Source: a virus. Taken from it: a stretch of DNA of 32,846 nt. Position 1 is the stretch's first letter; every line of letters begins with the position of its first letter. Made by a program: the position numbers and the translations under genes. This document shows positions 1 through 7,452 of the stretch, in pieces. The DNA lies in IMG/VR virus record IMGVR_UViG_3300035181_001051, positions 1 through 32,846 of that record; one strand, written 5' to 3'. The notes beneath the pieces were generated by a model. It did not search any database and was not told the origin of the DNA. It worked only from the letters and a program-made list of their open reading frames with translations.

Positions 1-18
1 TAAGGGTATCTTATATGG
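1..18 (+). promoter_or_regulatory. Motif A, candidate phage RNA polymerase promoter (copy 1, cut by window start)
   Basis: The core TATCTTATATGG occurs here and at 27914-27940 and 28400-28426, each time just upstream of a gene start. An AT-rich stretch followed by GG resembles the melting and start region of promoters read by T7-type single-subunit RNA polymerases, and such a polymerase is encoded at 2113-4386. The upstream half of this copy lies outside the window. That it is a promoter is inferred from position and repetition. Confidence 0.5.
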
Positions 19-63
19 TAGAAACAAAACAAGCAACTTAACTTAACTAAAGGAGTTCAACAA

Positions 64-273
64 ATGTATCAACGTAGATTTAAAGTATCTGTAGTATCTA
101 AAGGTGTTCGCCAGCTTGAGTTCATGGATGCGACTTCATGGTTTCATGCATGGAGTAAAACAATTGAATTATTTGAAGAAATCTCAAGTATTTCGATAAT
201 ACCTTTAACACCTGCAAAGCCTCCTGTAGATTGGTATAAAAACTATTGCAGAAGTGTTCTAGGGCTTGATTAG
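64..273 (+). CDS. Small unknown protein, first early gene
   Basis: This 69-residue protein starts at an ATG with a good ribosome binding site (AAGGAG, 50-55). It has no motif I can name. The pattern of two beta strands, a conserved SW, a helix and a last strand resembles the 50-residue protein at 29182-29334, so the two may be distant paralogs of one small fold. It follows motif A and is closed by a hairpin at 282-306, which suggests a short early transcript. Confidence 0.75.
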   Translation: MYQRRFKVSVVSKGVRQLEFMDATSWFHAWSKTIELFEEISSISIIPLTPAKPPVDWYKNYCRSVLGLD

Positions 274-281
274 TATTTATT

Positions 282-306
282 ACCGTGAGAATTATATTTT
301 CACGGT
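282..306 (+). terminator. Hairpin after the first gene, weak terminator
   Basis: ACCGTGA (282-288) pairs with TCACGGT (300-306) across an 11-nt loop. The following sequence is TTTAAAATTT rather than a pure T run, so this may be a weak terminator or an RNA-stabilising hairpin. Confidence 0.45.
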
Positions 307-395
307 TTAAAATTTAAACAGTCAAAGAAATTTTGTAGGTGAGTAGCAAAACGTAGTTTTATTTGAAGTACAGACATTTAATAAAGGAAACGAAA

Positions 396-1097
396 ATGAA
401 CAAGTTCACAATAGCAATTCTTGCAACAGTATTACAAGTTACCAATGTAATGGCTTCTGATGTATTGTCTGATAGAATTGATGCTGTTCAACGTTCTAAA
501 GATAATTTATTACTTGCAAAGTCAATGGTAGATGTAGCGCAGAAGAGTCTTTCTGCAAATGAAGAAGAGTTGTCAAGAGTTTTAAATGACGATACCTTGC
601 TTGGCGAAGATAGACATGTAACACAGAAGGATGGCAATTGTGGCGTAGCTGTTACAGTAGTAGAGGCTGGAAAACCTTCTACAATGCAAGTTTTAAAGAT
701 TGCTAACTCGAGTGCAGTTACTGTAGAAGTCGCAAGACCTTTTGTAGTAACTTCATTAGATGGGGAAGATCATGCTGTTGTCAAGATAGATCAACCTGCA
801 GCACCTGCGAAATCTGCAGCATCGAAAGCAATTGAAACTGTAAAGCCGATTGTGCAGGAGTCCGTGCAGAAAGTTGAAACACTTTCAAAGCAGGCAGCTA
901 CTAGCGCAAAATCCGTAGCTGTTAAAACTGCAGACGGAGCAAAATCTGTAGCCACTAAAACTGCAGACGGAGCAAAATCTGTAGCCACTAAAACTGCAGA
1001 TGTAGCAAAATCAGTAGCCACTAAAACTGCAGATAGCGTTAAGTCAGCTACAACATCTGCTGTGAATCATGTTAAATCTTTTTGGGAATCAATTTAA
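396..1097 (+). CDS. Secreted protein with LEA-like 11-residue repeats
   Basis: The protein is 233 residues. I chose the ATG at 396 because AAGGA (384-388) precedes it at good spacing and translation then opens with a signal peptide: MNK, a hydrophobic run, then an AMA-type cleavage context (VMA/SDV) near residue 20. Export to the periplasm is therefore likely. The middle is a small domain with one Cys. The C-terminal third is Ala/Lys/Ser/Thr-rich and built of an 11-residue repeat (AKSVATKTADG) encoded by four 33-bp units. An 11-residue periodicity with Ala, Lys and Asp resembles LEA-type amphipathic helices. Its function is unknown; membrane or envelope association is a guess. Confidence 0.85.
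   Translation: MNKFTIAILATVLQVTNVMASDVLSDRIDAVQRSKDNLLLAKSMVDVAQKSLSANEEELSRVLNDDTLLGEDRHVTQKDGNCGVAVTVVEAGKPSTMQVLKIANSSAVTVEVARPFVVTSLDGEDHAVVKIDQPAAPAKSAASKAIETVKPIVQESVQKVETLSKQAATSAKSVAVKTADGAKSVATKTADGAKSVATKTADVAKSVATKTADSVKSATTSAVNHVKSFWESI
906..1037 (+). repeat. Four in-frame 33-bp tandem repeats
   Basis: Units lie at 906-938, 939-971, 972-1004 and 1005-1037, with a decayed partial unit after them. The central units are nearly identical (GCAAAATCTGTAGCC then ACTAAAACTGCAGA). They encode AKSVAxKTADx and should be prone to copy-number change by slippage or recombination. Confidence 0.95.
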
Positions 1098-1121
1098 AAC
1101 TTAATGAATGGAGTAAATGAT

Positions 1122-1544
1122 ATGTATGCTGTTATAAATTATCAAGCCAAGCCTGTAATAAGCAAAAGAATAATCTTCACTATATTGTTAGCTTTAACAA
1201 TAAACGTTGTTGTTATTAAGACACAATTTTTAGATAAAGCGAGGGTGTTCATAATGGCCAGTTTGCAAACATCTCAGGAAGTAGCGCAAGCTAAATACGA
1301 GAAGAAGCTTATAGATCACCAGGCTGATATTATTGAAAAGCAGGCAATTGTAATAAAATCTTATCAAGCCAAAATAGTAAACATTGAGGCTAAGAATAAG
1401 AAGCTGCAAAAGGCTTTAGGCTCTGCGATAATCCCTGAAGCTACTGTAGGTTCGGCTTTTAGTAATCATGTGTCGAAGCCTACAGGTAATTGGATTTCTA
1501 ATACTTATAATGGTTTCAAAGATTATTTTGGAATTGGGAAATGA
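1122..1544 (+). CDS. Membrane-anchored coiled-coil protein
   Basis: The protein is 140 residues from the ATG at 1122, which has GGAG at suitable spacing; an in-frame ATG at 1104 lacks a site. A basic N-terminus (KRI) precedes one hydrophobic helix at about residues 15-37. A long charged helix at about 50-105, rich in K, E, Q, I and A, suits a coiled coil. The topology recalls inner-membrane spanins (Rz), but the early position and lack of a neighbouring outer-membrane spanin argue against that. The stop overlaps the next gene. Confidence 0.75.
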   Translation: MYAVINYQAKPVISKRIIFTILLALTINVVVIKTQFLDKARVFIMASLQTSQEVAQAKYEKKLIDHQADIIEKQAIVIKSYQAKIVNIEAKNKKLQKALGSAIIPEATVGSAFSNHVSKPTGNWISNTYNGFKDYFGIGK

Positions 1545-1804
1545 GTAAGAAAGACAGTAAGAAAGAAGGGTTCGGGTATTTCCAATCGATGTGGGCGTGG
1601 TTTGGAGGTGCTGGAAGACGTGATGAGTTAAAGATTTATGAGATGTGCTCTAAAGTTGATTCTTTAGCATATGATTTGTTTAAGGAAAATTTAAAAACAA
1701 AGCGTATCATAAGAAAGTGGGAAAAATTTCTTAAGGCTAATTCGAAGGATTTGAAAGAGCCTTATAGTAAGTTTGAAAAGCTTAAAAGGATTCAACTAAT
1801 TTAG
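1541..1804 (+). CDS. Small basic unknown protein, last gene of the early block
   Basis: The protein is 87 residues and starts inside an ATGA overlap with the preceding stop, so translation is probably coupled. It is Lys-rich and helical, with an aromatic/glycine patch (WAWFGGAG) at about residues 18-25. No family is recognised. A strong terminator starts at the next base, so this gene ends the early transcript. Small basic early proteins often bind host enzymes, but nothing here shows that. Confidence 0.75.
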   Translation: MSKKDSKKEGFGYFQSMWAWFGGAGRRDELKIYEMCSKVDSLAYDLFKENLKTKRIIRKWEKFLKANSKDLKEPYSKFEKLKRIQLI

Positions 1805-1835
1805 ACAGCAGACCCTTCGGGGTTTGCTGTGTTTT
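1805..1835 (+). terminator. Strong intrinsic terminator with UUCG loop
   Basis: ACAGCAGACCC (1805-1815) pairs with GGGTTTGCTGT (1820-1830) in an 11-bp stem with one G-U pair, capped by TTCG. GTTTT follows, and then the 30-T run begins 17 bases after the stem. It begins directly after the stop codon of the upstream gene. Confidence 0.9.
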
Positions 1836-1844
1836 CTAGTTTTA

Positions 1845-1876
<32 letters not shown>

Positions 1877-1897
1877 CAAAAGTAGAAGTTTAGCGAT

Positions 1898-1972
1898 AAC
1901 TTTTCAGGAACATGCCAATTAACGAAATTGGCTAAAGACTAACAAAGTCTTTATAGGTAACTCGGAAAAGTT
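1898..1972 (+). ncRNA. Predicted three-way-junction leader RNA upstream of the RNA polymerase operon
   Basis: AACTTTTC (1898-1905) pairs with GAAAAGTT (1965-1972). Inside are two 7-bp hairpins with 5-nt loops: GCCAATT/AATTGGC (1914-1920/1926-1932, loop AACGA) and AAAGACT/AGTCTTT (1934-1940/1946-1952, loop AACAA). The closing stem ends at the base before the ribosome binding site GGAGG (1973-1977) of the 39-residue gene, so folding could control translation. I do not recognise a known riboswitch. An RNase III site or a protein operator is equally possible. Pairing is read by eye. Confidence 0.55.
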
Positions 1973-1981
1973 GGAGGCCTG

Positions 1982-2101
1982 TTGCTTCATATTTATAGAA
2001 TAGCAGTTTCATTTATAGAGAGAATAATTCAACTAGTATTAACAGTAGTAATGCTTATGTTAGGCATTGCAATTATTGAAACGATTTTTTATCTTATTTG
2101 A
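1982..2101 (+). CDS. 39-residue membrane peptide just upstream of RNA polymerase
   Basis: The reading frame starts with TTG at 1982, preceded by GGAGG at 1973-1977, and ends at TGA 2099-2101, 11 bases before the RNA polymerase start. Most of the peptide is one hydrophobic helix (about residues 16-37, VLTVVMLMLGIA) after a short basic, amphipathic N-terminus (HIYRI, ERII). It is probably an inner-membrane miniprotein. Its start region abuts the folded leader at 1898-1972, so its translation may be switched by that RNA. No homolog is recognised. Confidence 0.6.
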   Translation: MLHIYRIAVSFIERIIQLVLTVVMLMLGIAIIETIFYLI

Positions 2102-2112
2102 AAAGGAAATTA

Positions 2113-4386
2113 GTGGATACGACAAAACAAAAATTAGTCGATTCGATTGAGTACCGCATTAGCTCTGAAGTAGCTACACAAAACCCGGTAAAGTTTCTAA
2201 AAGATCCTAGCATTTGCGTAAGTTCAATTGTGGATATCGCAGTGTCGGTTCTTTATTTATTCACAAGGGAGGGCAGAGGCAACGCAAAAGAGCAAACAGC
2301 ATTGGTAGCTGAAGTGGCTGGTATGATAGGCCACAGTATTAGGAATAGCAATAAACTTAAAAGAGATAGCGCACTGGCTGCTAAGTCTGGAGCTTTTATA
2401 CTATACTCATTTGAGTTGTTAGGAATCATTAGAGTAGTACTTGGGAAAGCTTCTAACGGGCATGCTACATACCTTGTCGAGGTTCTAGATGACGACGCTC
2501 TAGTAGAGCTTTGGGAGGGTTTAAATACAGCTAAGACTGAGAAATTACCTTCGACAGTTCCATATGCACCTTGGGAATCTACAAGGCATGCCTCAGGCGC
2601 TATAATGGTTAAGACAGAGAACAAAGCTGTGTTAGCTGCACTTACACCTGATACACATCCGATAGTTTTTAATTGTCTTAATAAAGCGCAAGAAGTAGGT
2701 TGGAATATAAACGAGCCTATCTATAATGTATATACATGGGCGCTTCGTAATAAGACTGACGCATTTGCTGATATTTGGGAGATGCATAATCCTGAAGCTA
2801 AAGCATCTAAGATACGTGAAGCTAAAGCCATAGGTAATATCGCAAAAAGATTTATTGGGAAAAACTTTTATCATTTGTATTACTTCGACTTTAGAGGGCG
2901 TAAATACGCTGCTACAGCTTATCTGCATGAGCAAGGTACAGACTTGGCTAAGGGCTTACTTCTACGAGCAGATGCTAAGGCTATAGGTGAGCAAGGTTTC
3001 TTCTGGTTGATGGTTAGCATTGCATCTAATTGGGCTGGTGATGCTGGTCGTGAAGACGGCGCAAAGACTGATAAAATACCATTGGTTGACCGCGTTCATT
3101 GGTCTGCAGATAATGAAGAAATTCTATTATCATACGCTGAGTCCCCTAAAGTAAATCAAGGTTGGATGAAGGCTGAGAAGCCTTGGCAATTTCTAGCTGC
3201 TTGTATGGAGCTTTTAAAGTTGAGACTTTGGCAAGCTTCTGAGTGCAGAAATAGTAGTAATGATCTTGAAGATATGTTCGGCTACGAATCGCATCTTGAA
3301 TGTTATATTGATGGAAGCAATAATGGTTCACAACATTTGTCTGCATTGACACGTGATGAGATAACTGCACCTCATGTGAATCTAGTGCCTTTGGATTTAC
3401 CTGGGGATCTTTATAAATATGTAGCAGACCATGTGTGGTCTAAGATAGAGGCGGATGTTGCAAAGCTTACGAAGAAGGAGCTAAAGGATTGTGAGAACTT
3501 TATTGACACTCTTACTGATTTCAAAAATCAGATAGCTGCAGCACCTATGAAGTCAGATAGGAGGAAAGAGCTAATAGCTGATATAATTCAATTCAAGAAA
3601 TCCCATGACGGACTATTGGCTAAAGCTGCTCCAGTCTTTTGGAATAGGATTACAGATGGTAAACACCGTAGAAAAATATGCAAGCGAAATATAATGACAC
3701 TTCCGTACGGAGGGACAGCGTATGGGCTTGGTGTGCAACAGATTGAAGATGCTAGAAAACATGGTATAGCTCAGCTTCTCTCAATGGAGCACGCTTGGGG
3801 TAGTTACCTAGGACGTGCGATATTTGAAGATTGCAGAGTATCTTTAAAGCGCCCTATGCAACTTTTATCTGTATTTGAGAGTGCTGGGAAAGTAGCTGAG
3901 AAGGACGGCAGATTCTTGTCATGGAATGTTCCTGTAACAAATTTTCCTGTAGTACAGAACTATGTTGAAGGATCTGTAAAAAAGATTTGGGTTCAATATG
4001 GTCCACCTGTAGGCTTAAGAAATAGTACGGGTTACTTCTCAAATACACTTCAATTAGCTGTATGTTTTATGGAAGATACAAAACCAAGTAAAGGAAAACA
4101 GAGTCAAGGAGCTAGCCCTAATGCAATTCATAGCTTGGATGCAGCCCATTTAGCCTTAGCAGTTACACGCTCGGATTTCCCTGTAACAACTATCCACGAT
4201 TCCTTCGGGTGTCTTTTAGGGGATATGGCAAAACTGTTTGTAATAATACGAGAGACATTTGTAGAGTTATATGCAGCAGACCCGTTAACTTCATTGATTG
4301 CAGATATCGGAGGTAACCTAGAGGGCGTTGAGTTAGGTACACTTGACACAAGTTTGGTATTGGATTCAGAGTATTGTTTTGCTTGA
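2113..4386 (+). CDS. Single-subunit DNA-dependent RNA polymerase (T7 family)
   Basis: The protein is 757 residues; T7 RNA polymerase has 883, so the N-terminal promoter-binding region is reduced. I chose the GTG at 2113 because AAGGA precedes it and the upstream TTG (2098) has no site. Hallmarks in order are FDFRGRKYA (Asp about 259), the palm motif DGSNNGSQH (catalytic Asp about 400), the finger motif KRNIMTLPYGG (Lys524 and Tyr532, matching T7 Lys631 and Tyr639), and HDSFG (second catalytic Asp, 696). It ends in YCFA, like the FAFA end of T7. It should transcribe the later phage genes; motif A sites are its candidate promoters. Confidence 0.97.
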   Translation: MDTTKQKLVDSIEYRISSEVATQNPVKFLKDPSICVSSIVDIAVSVLYLFTREGRGNAKEQTALVAEVAGMIGHSIRNSNKLKRDSALAAKSGAFILYSFELLGIIRVVLGKASNGHATYLVEVLDDDALVELWEGLNTAKTEKLPSTVPYAPWESTRHASGAIMVKTENKAVLAALTPDTHPIVFNCLNKAQEVGWNINEPIYNVYTWALRNKTDAFADIWEMHNPEAKASKIREAKAIGNIAKRFIGKNFYHLYYFDFRGRKYAATAYLHEQGTDLAKGLLLRADAKAIGEQGFFWLMVSIASNWAGDAGREDGAKTDKIPLVDRVHWSADNEEILLSYAESPKVNQGWMKAEKPWQFLAACMELLKLRLWQASECRNSSNDLEDMFGYESHLECYIDGSNNGSQHLSALTRDEITAPHVNLVPLDLPGDLYKYVADHVWSKIEADVAKLTKKELKDCENFIDTLTDFKNQIAAAPMKSDRRKELIADIIQFKKSHDGLLAKAAPVFWNRITDGKHRRKICKRNIMTLPYGGTAYGLGVQQIEDARKHGIAQLLSMEHAWGSYLGRAIFEDCRVSLKRPMQLLSVFESAGKVAEKDGRFLSWNVPVTNFPVVQNYVEGSVKKIWVQYGPPVGLRNSTGYFSNTLQLAVCFMEDTKPSKGKQSQGASPNAIHSLDAAHLALAVTRSDFPVTTIHDSFGCLLGDMAKLFVIIRETFVELYAADPLTSLIADIGGNLEGVELGTLDTSLVLDSEYCFA

Positions 4387-4393
4387 GGATCTT

Positions 4394-4465
4394 ATGGAGT
4401 ACATAACACCATTTCAGTTTATTAACTTTAGGAAATACTATGGCAACTTGGAGAAAGTGCACTGA
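4394..4465 (+). CDS. Possible 23-residue peptide
   Basis: This short frame has a proper site (GAGG, 4385-4388) before ATG 4394 and ends within the next gene. The peptide (MEYITPFQF, then NFRKYYGN) is aromatic and basic. It may exist mainly to couple translation from the RNA polymerase gene to the 4440 gene. Only the ribosome binding site supports it. Confidence 0.35.
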   Translation: MEYITPFQFINFRKYYGNLEKVH

Positions 4466-4769
4466 GCGTTTTTACGAATCGAAAGCTGCAATGAAGGTAT
4501 TGGAAGCTGTAAGGATTAACTATTACGCATTTACGAATAGTGATATCACAGCAATTGCGATGCATATCTTTTATACTAGGTGTAATAAAGGCCACTGCGA
4601 GTATGCTAGAAAGGCTTGGGGGTACCCTTCTCCCGCAGGCTTGACAAGAGTGGAAAATTCCGATAATGTTTGGGATTTTAATAGCAAACATTATCTATTA
4701 GATTTAGGAAAGATTGCTACAATTCGAAAGAGTACGTTAGATCGTTACAGACCTTTTGTGAGAGATTAA
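4440..4769 (+). CDS. Unknown 109-residue protein
   Basis: It starts at ATG with AGGAAA upstream and overlaps the possible peptide at 4394. It has four Cys, one CNKGHC cluster at about residues 49-54, and a C-terminal basic stretch. No family is recognised. It heads a run of seven tightly coupled small genes (4440-6162) behind the RNA polymerase. Confidence 0.7.
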   Translation: MATWRKCTERFYESKAAMKVLEAVRINYYAFTNSDITAIAMHIFYTRCNKGHCEYARKAWGYPSPAGLTRVENSDNVWDFNSKHYLLDLGKIATIRKSTLDRYRPFVRD

Positions 4770-4952
4770 ATGATACTTGTGAGATATTTAATAGGCGCAG
4801 ATAAACCTGCTCGAAAGTTTATTGATGTAACATTTGAAGAGCTCCGCGTGTGGTACGCAACAGGTGTGAGGTCGGCTATTCCTAGAGTTACTGACAATGA
4901 GTTAGAGTTTATTAAATTACCAGCACATCATCCAGATGAGAGATTAAAATGA
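4770..4952 (+). CDS. Unknown 60-residue protein
   Basis: The ATG directly follows the previous stop with no spacer, and the 3' end overlaps the next start. It contains a TFEELRVWYATGV helix that might be a DNA- or protein-contact surface. No family is recognised. Coupling in the operon is the main support. Confidence 0.65.
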   Translation: MILVRYLIGADKPARKFIDVTFEELRVWYATGVRSAIPRVTDNELEFIKLPAHHPDERLK

Positions 4953-5140
4953 ATGTATCTACAAGAATACCTCCTACAGTGATCTTATTAGACTTAGACG
5001 GAATTAAGAGTTTAGTGGCTAGCTGGAGGCCTGAAATTATATTATCGCAATACGTAGATAGCGCTACGATAATAAGCAATACAAGCGAGCTTGAAGAATA
5101 CCCAAATCTTCAAGCTGAATTCATTTTATTTAAATCATGA
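4949..5140 (+). CDS. Unknown 63-residue protein
   Basis: It begins in an ATGA overlap with the upstream stop and ends in another. The N-terminus has a hydrophobic strand ending in LLDLDG. That superficially resembles the HAD motif DxDG, but the protein is far too short to be a HAD phosphatase. Function unknown. Confidence 0.65.
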   Translation: MNVSTRIPPTVILLDLDGIKSLVASWRPEIILSQYVDSATIISNTSELEEYPNLQAEFILFKS

Positions 5141-5544
5141 AGGAGTTATTTTTTCCAGATGCAACTTCGCTAATTTATGATGATTTACAAAGAGCTATTG
5201 CCAAGGAGATATTAGAAAATATTAGGATTGCTTTAGAAGACTGTGAGTATTTGGATGAGACGCCTGAGTATCGGCCGCATATCGTATACTTTGAAGCTGG
5301 TGATGATTTTTATAAAGGCGTACCTTATCTTCCTGATGCAGATAGGGGAATGCTTTGTGCACCACCCTGTGATACTTGGTTTGAAGCTGGCGATGCATGG
5401 GAGTCTGTAGAATACCATGCTGAAGCGAAGCTATTTGAAGTTTGTGTAGTTATGAATGATAGCCTATCTATCGTGTATTTAATCCCTGAAGTACTTGCTG
5501 ATGCAACGCTTCTAAATCTGTTGAAAGAAAAATCATGCAATTAA
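5137..5544 (+). CDS. Unknown acidic 135-residue protein
   Basis: It starts at ATG 5137 overlapping the previous stop. It is acidic and aromatic-rich, with two similar FEAGD segments (about residues 50 and 87), suggesting an internal duplication. A CAPPC pair sits between them at about 73-77. No family is recognised. It overlaps the next gene by 10 bases. Confidence 0.75.
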   Translation: MKELFFPDATSLIYDDLQRAIAKEILENIRIALEDCEYLDETPEYRPHIVYFEAGDDFYKGVPYLPDADRGMLCAPPCDTWFEAGDAWESVEYHAEAKLFEVCVVMNDSLSIVYLIPEVLADATLLNLLKEKSCN

Positions 5545-5738
5545 CTAGGAAAGACCCTTTGACCGGCATCTCTAATACTTTAGAGTTAGATATAACAGAT
5601 CTTCAATTAACACAGTGGCAACAAGGCTTGGGAAAAATTCAAGATATCTTTCCAAACCTAAGTGCTGACGAGCGTGAATTTATAATGACAGGTCTTACAG
5701 CCGAGTCTTGGGATGCATTATTTGCGGAGGATAAATGA
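5535..5738 (+). CDS. Small phage protein with NLSADEREFIMTG motif
   Basis: The protein is 67 residues and overlaps both neighbours. A predicted strand pair (PLTGISNTLELDIT) is followed by a helical half carrying FPNLSADEREFIMTGLT and a WDALF end. I know this LSxxEREFIMTG signature from small proteins of many phages, always without a known role. Confidence 0.75.
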   Translation: MQLTRKDPLTGISNTLELDITDLQLTQWQQGLGKIQDIFPNLSADEREFIMTGLTAESWDALFAEDK

Positions 5739-5926
5739 AGGTTAGTACAGAAGGTGTTAAAGTCGTAATAGAGTTGAGTATAATGGATGCTAAGCGTTTG
5801 AAAGAAATATTATCAATGACTTCATATGATTTCTTTAATCTACAAGGTGTTGCTGATGATGAGACAGGAATGTTAGAAGCATTCTCTACTACACTGTACG
5901 CAAAAATAGGAGAAGCAGCGGTATGA
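5735..5926 (+). CDS. Unknown 63-residue protein
   Basis: It starts in an ATGA overlap with the previous gene and overlaps the next by four bases. A beta strand (VKVVIELSI) precedes an acidic helix. No family is recognised; support comes from its operon position. Confidence 0.65.
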   Translation: MKVSTEGVKVVIELSIMDAKRLKEILSMTSYDFFNLQGVADDETGMLEAFSTTLYAKIGEAAV

Positions 5927-6162
5927 AGAAAGGAGCTTGTGATAAGATTAGAATAGTAGCTGGCTCAAGGTTTCAAGCAGATACGTATTTGGCAGAACGG
6001 GATATATCAAATGTAAGGCTTGCATATATAACATCGGAAGAGCAGCTCAGAGGCTTGGAAAGACCTGAAGTTATTTTCTATGGAGGGTGGGGTATTAATC
6101 CTAAGATTAACGCTATTATAGGTGAAATCTCAAGGCGTAGAGGGAGCATCAAGTTTGAATAA
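5923..6162 (+). CDS. Unknown 79-residue protein, end of the small-gene run
   Basis: It starts in an ATGA overlap. Alternating strands and helices (IRIVAGS, VRLAYITS, VIFYGGWG) resemble a small alpha/beta fold, with a basic C-terminus (SRRRGS). I cannot assign it. Motif B and a hairpin follow, so a transcript boundary probably lies downstream. Confidence 0.7.
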   Translation: MKKGACDKIRIVAGSRFQADTYLAERDISNVRLAYITSEEQLRGLERPEVIFYGGWGINPKINAIIGEISRRRGSIKFE

Positions 6163-6181
6163 CGTACTTTAAACTTTATCA

Positions 6182-6196
6182 ACCCCGTTAAATTAA
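6182..6196 (+). promoter_or_regulatory. Motif B (copy 1): ACCCCGTTAAATTAA
   Basis: The same 15 bases occur at 28215-28229 and 30176-30190, always between genes. A hairpin follows here (6199-6223). Position ahead of the replication block suggests a promoter, processing site or protein-binding site. It does not resemble motif A, so the two are probably not read by the same factor. Confidence 0.5.
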
Positions 6197-6198
6197 CC

Positions 6199-6223
6199 TA
6201 TCATGGGTGAAGTTCCTATGATA
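6199..6223 (+). promoter_or_regulatory. Hairpin in the leader of the replication block
   Basis: TATCATGGG (6199-6207) pairs with CCTATGATA (6215-6223), 9 bp with one G-U and a 7-nt loop. It lies between motif B and the next ribosome binding site. It has no T tract, so RNA processing or stabilisation fits better than termination. Confidence 0.5.
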
Positions 6224-6239
6224 AAATTGAAAGGATCAA

Positions 6240-6875
6240 ATGACTGCAGATATAATTATCACTTATGAGGATTTTCTAAAATGGCCGATAGTTGACATTA
6301 CTCGGGTATTAAAATGCTACCAAATTATTTCTTTCGAAGATTTTGGTTTTTGGGAGTATGAGGAAAATATAGAATTTAGTGGGCTGTCTCTACTTTTGAA
6401 AGGCACTACTGGCGCTCTAACGATAAAGGATATAGAAGGTTACAATATGCTTTGGGGTATTAGAACATTCGAAGATGAAACACGTTCAGCAAAACTTAGG
6501 CTATCAGCAGAGTGGATGTCTTGGTTTGCTCGAAAGATATTGGAGGATATAGATGAAATAAGAGCTGAAGCGGATATTGAAGGGGAAACATTTGTAAGTG
6601 TAGAGGAAGAACTAGAAGACGCGTTAGGCTGTAAGATGGATGCGTGGAAACCTGTCTACGAGAAATCTGTAGATGCTTTCTTAGTAACTGGTAATGATAT
6701 TGCTAAAGGTAGCATAATACATATCAATACTTTTGATGCAGAAGGGCTTTTAGAATATTTCATAAACGAAGGTTTTGAAGCATATCTAGAAGATATCTGC
6801 ATATCGTCTTTGCATGGATTCGCAATTGTAAGGATTGCTGGTGCAAGACAAATGAGCGTAATTAAACAAAACTAA
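6240..6875 (+). CDS. Unknown acidic 211-residue protein
   Basis: The ATG follows AAAGGA. The protein is strongly acidic, with an EVEEELEDAL-like helix in the middle and several aromatic residues. No catalytic motif is visible. It is the first gene after motif B and sits directly upstream of the ssDNA-binding protein, so a role in replication or DNA mimicry is possible but unproven. Confidence 0.8.
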   Translation: MTADIIITYEDFLKWPIVDITRVLKCYQIISFEDFGFWEYEENIEFSGLSLLLKGTTGALTIKDIEGYNMLWGIRTFEDETRSAKLRLSAEWMSWFARKILEDIDEIRAEADIEGETFVSVEEELEDALGCKMDAWKPVYEKSVDAFLVTGNDIAKGSIIHINTFDAEGLLEYFINEGFEAYLEDICISSLHGFAIVRIAGARQMSVIKQN

Positions 6876-6903
6876 TCTAAATTAATTTAAAAAGGAAATA
6901 CAA

Positions 6904-7452
6904 ATGGCTATATTTAAAAATGTTGAAATTCACTTCGCACGTCTTGACCCTAAGCGTCCAAACAAAAAGTTCAATCCATCGAACCCAACGTGGGAACTTC
7001 AAATGCGGACTAAAGATAAAGCTAAGAAGAATGAATGGATTGCAGCAGACCTCGGCGTCAAGGCAGTAATGGATGACGACGATAATGTATTGTACTATCG
7101 TGTAAACTTGAAGAAGAAGAGTATCAAGATTGACGAAAAGACAAAGGTAGAAACACCAGCGGCTCCTGTAGACGTTGTGGATGGTAAAGGTAATCCAGTT
7201 GACCCTAATAGCATTGGTTCAGGTTCTATTGCCAATATCCGTGTATTTCAGCATCCATACACTTTCGAAGGAAAGAAAGGCATTGCATCAGTTCTTATGG
7301 CTGTACAACTTGTTAAGCATATCCTGTATATCCCTAGCCCGATGGAAGACTTTGATAATGACACGGAGACTGAAACAGTCATTCCAGAAGACAACGAAGA
7401 GTCTGGAAGCAGCATTGGCGCCGACATTCCTGATAACGGCAAAGAGTTTTAA
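6904..7452 (+). CDS. Single-stranded DNA-binding protein (T7 gp2.5-like)
   Basis: The protein is 182 residues (T7 gp2.5 has 232). The N-terminal two thirds are basic and beta-rich (KNVEIHFARL, NKKFNPSNPTWEL, YYRVNLKKKS). The last 35 residues are highly acidic and end in Phe (GKEF). An acidic tail with a terminal aromatic is the gp2.5 signature by which it contacts polymerase and helicase. It should coat ssDNA at the fork. It lies upstream of the DNA polymerase, and the start has AAAGGA. Confidence 0.85.
   Translation: MAIFKNVEIHFARLDPKRPNKKFNPSNPTWELQMRTKDKAKKNEWIAADLGVKAVMDDDDNVLYYRVNLKKKSIKIDEKTKVETPAAPVDVVDGKGNPVDPNSIGSGSIANIRVFQHPYTFEGKKGIASVLMAVQLVKHILYIPSPMEDFDNDTETETVIPEDNEESGSSIGADIPDNGKEF

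Noticed and set aside
791-1021. Open frame on the - strand across the 33-bp repeats
   Set aside because: It is a mirror of the coding repeat with no ribosome binding site.
906-1037. CRISPR-like array
   Set aside because: The repeats are directly joined, have no spacers and are in frame with a protein repeat.
2098-2112. TTG at 2098 as the RNA polymerase start
   Set aside because: It lacks a ribosome binding site and overlaps the 39-residue gene; GTG 2113 has AAGGA at good spacing.
4274-4296. Motif B-like GACCCGTTAACTTCATTGAT inside the RNA polymerase gene
   Set aside because: Several mismatches and located in conserved coding sequence.
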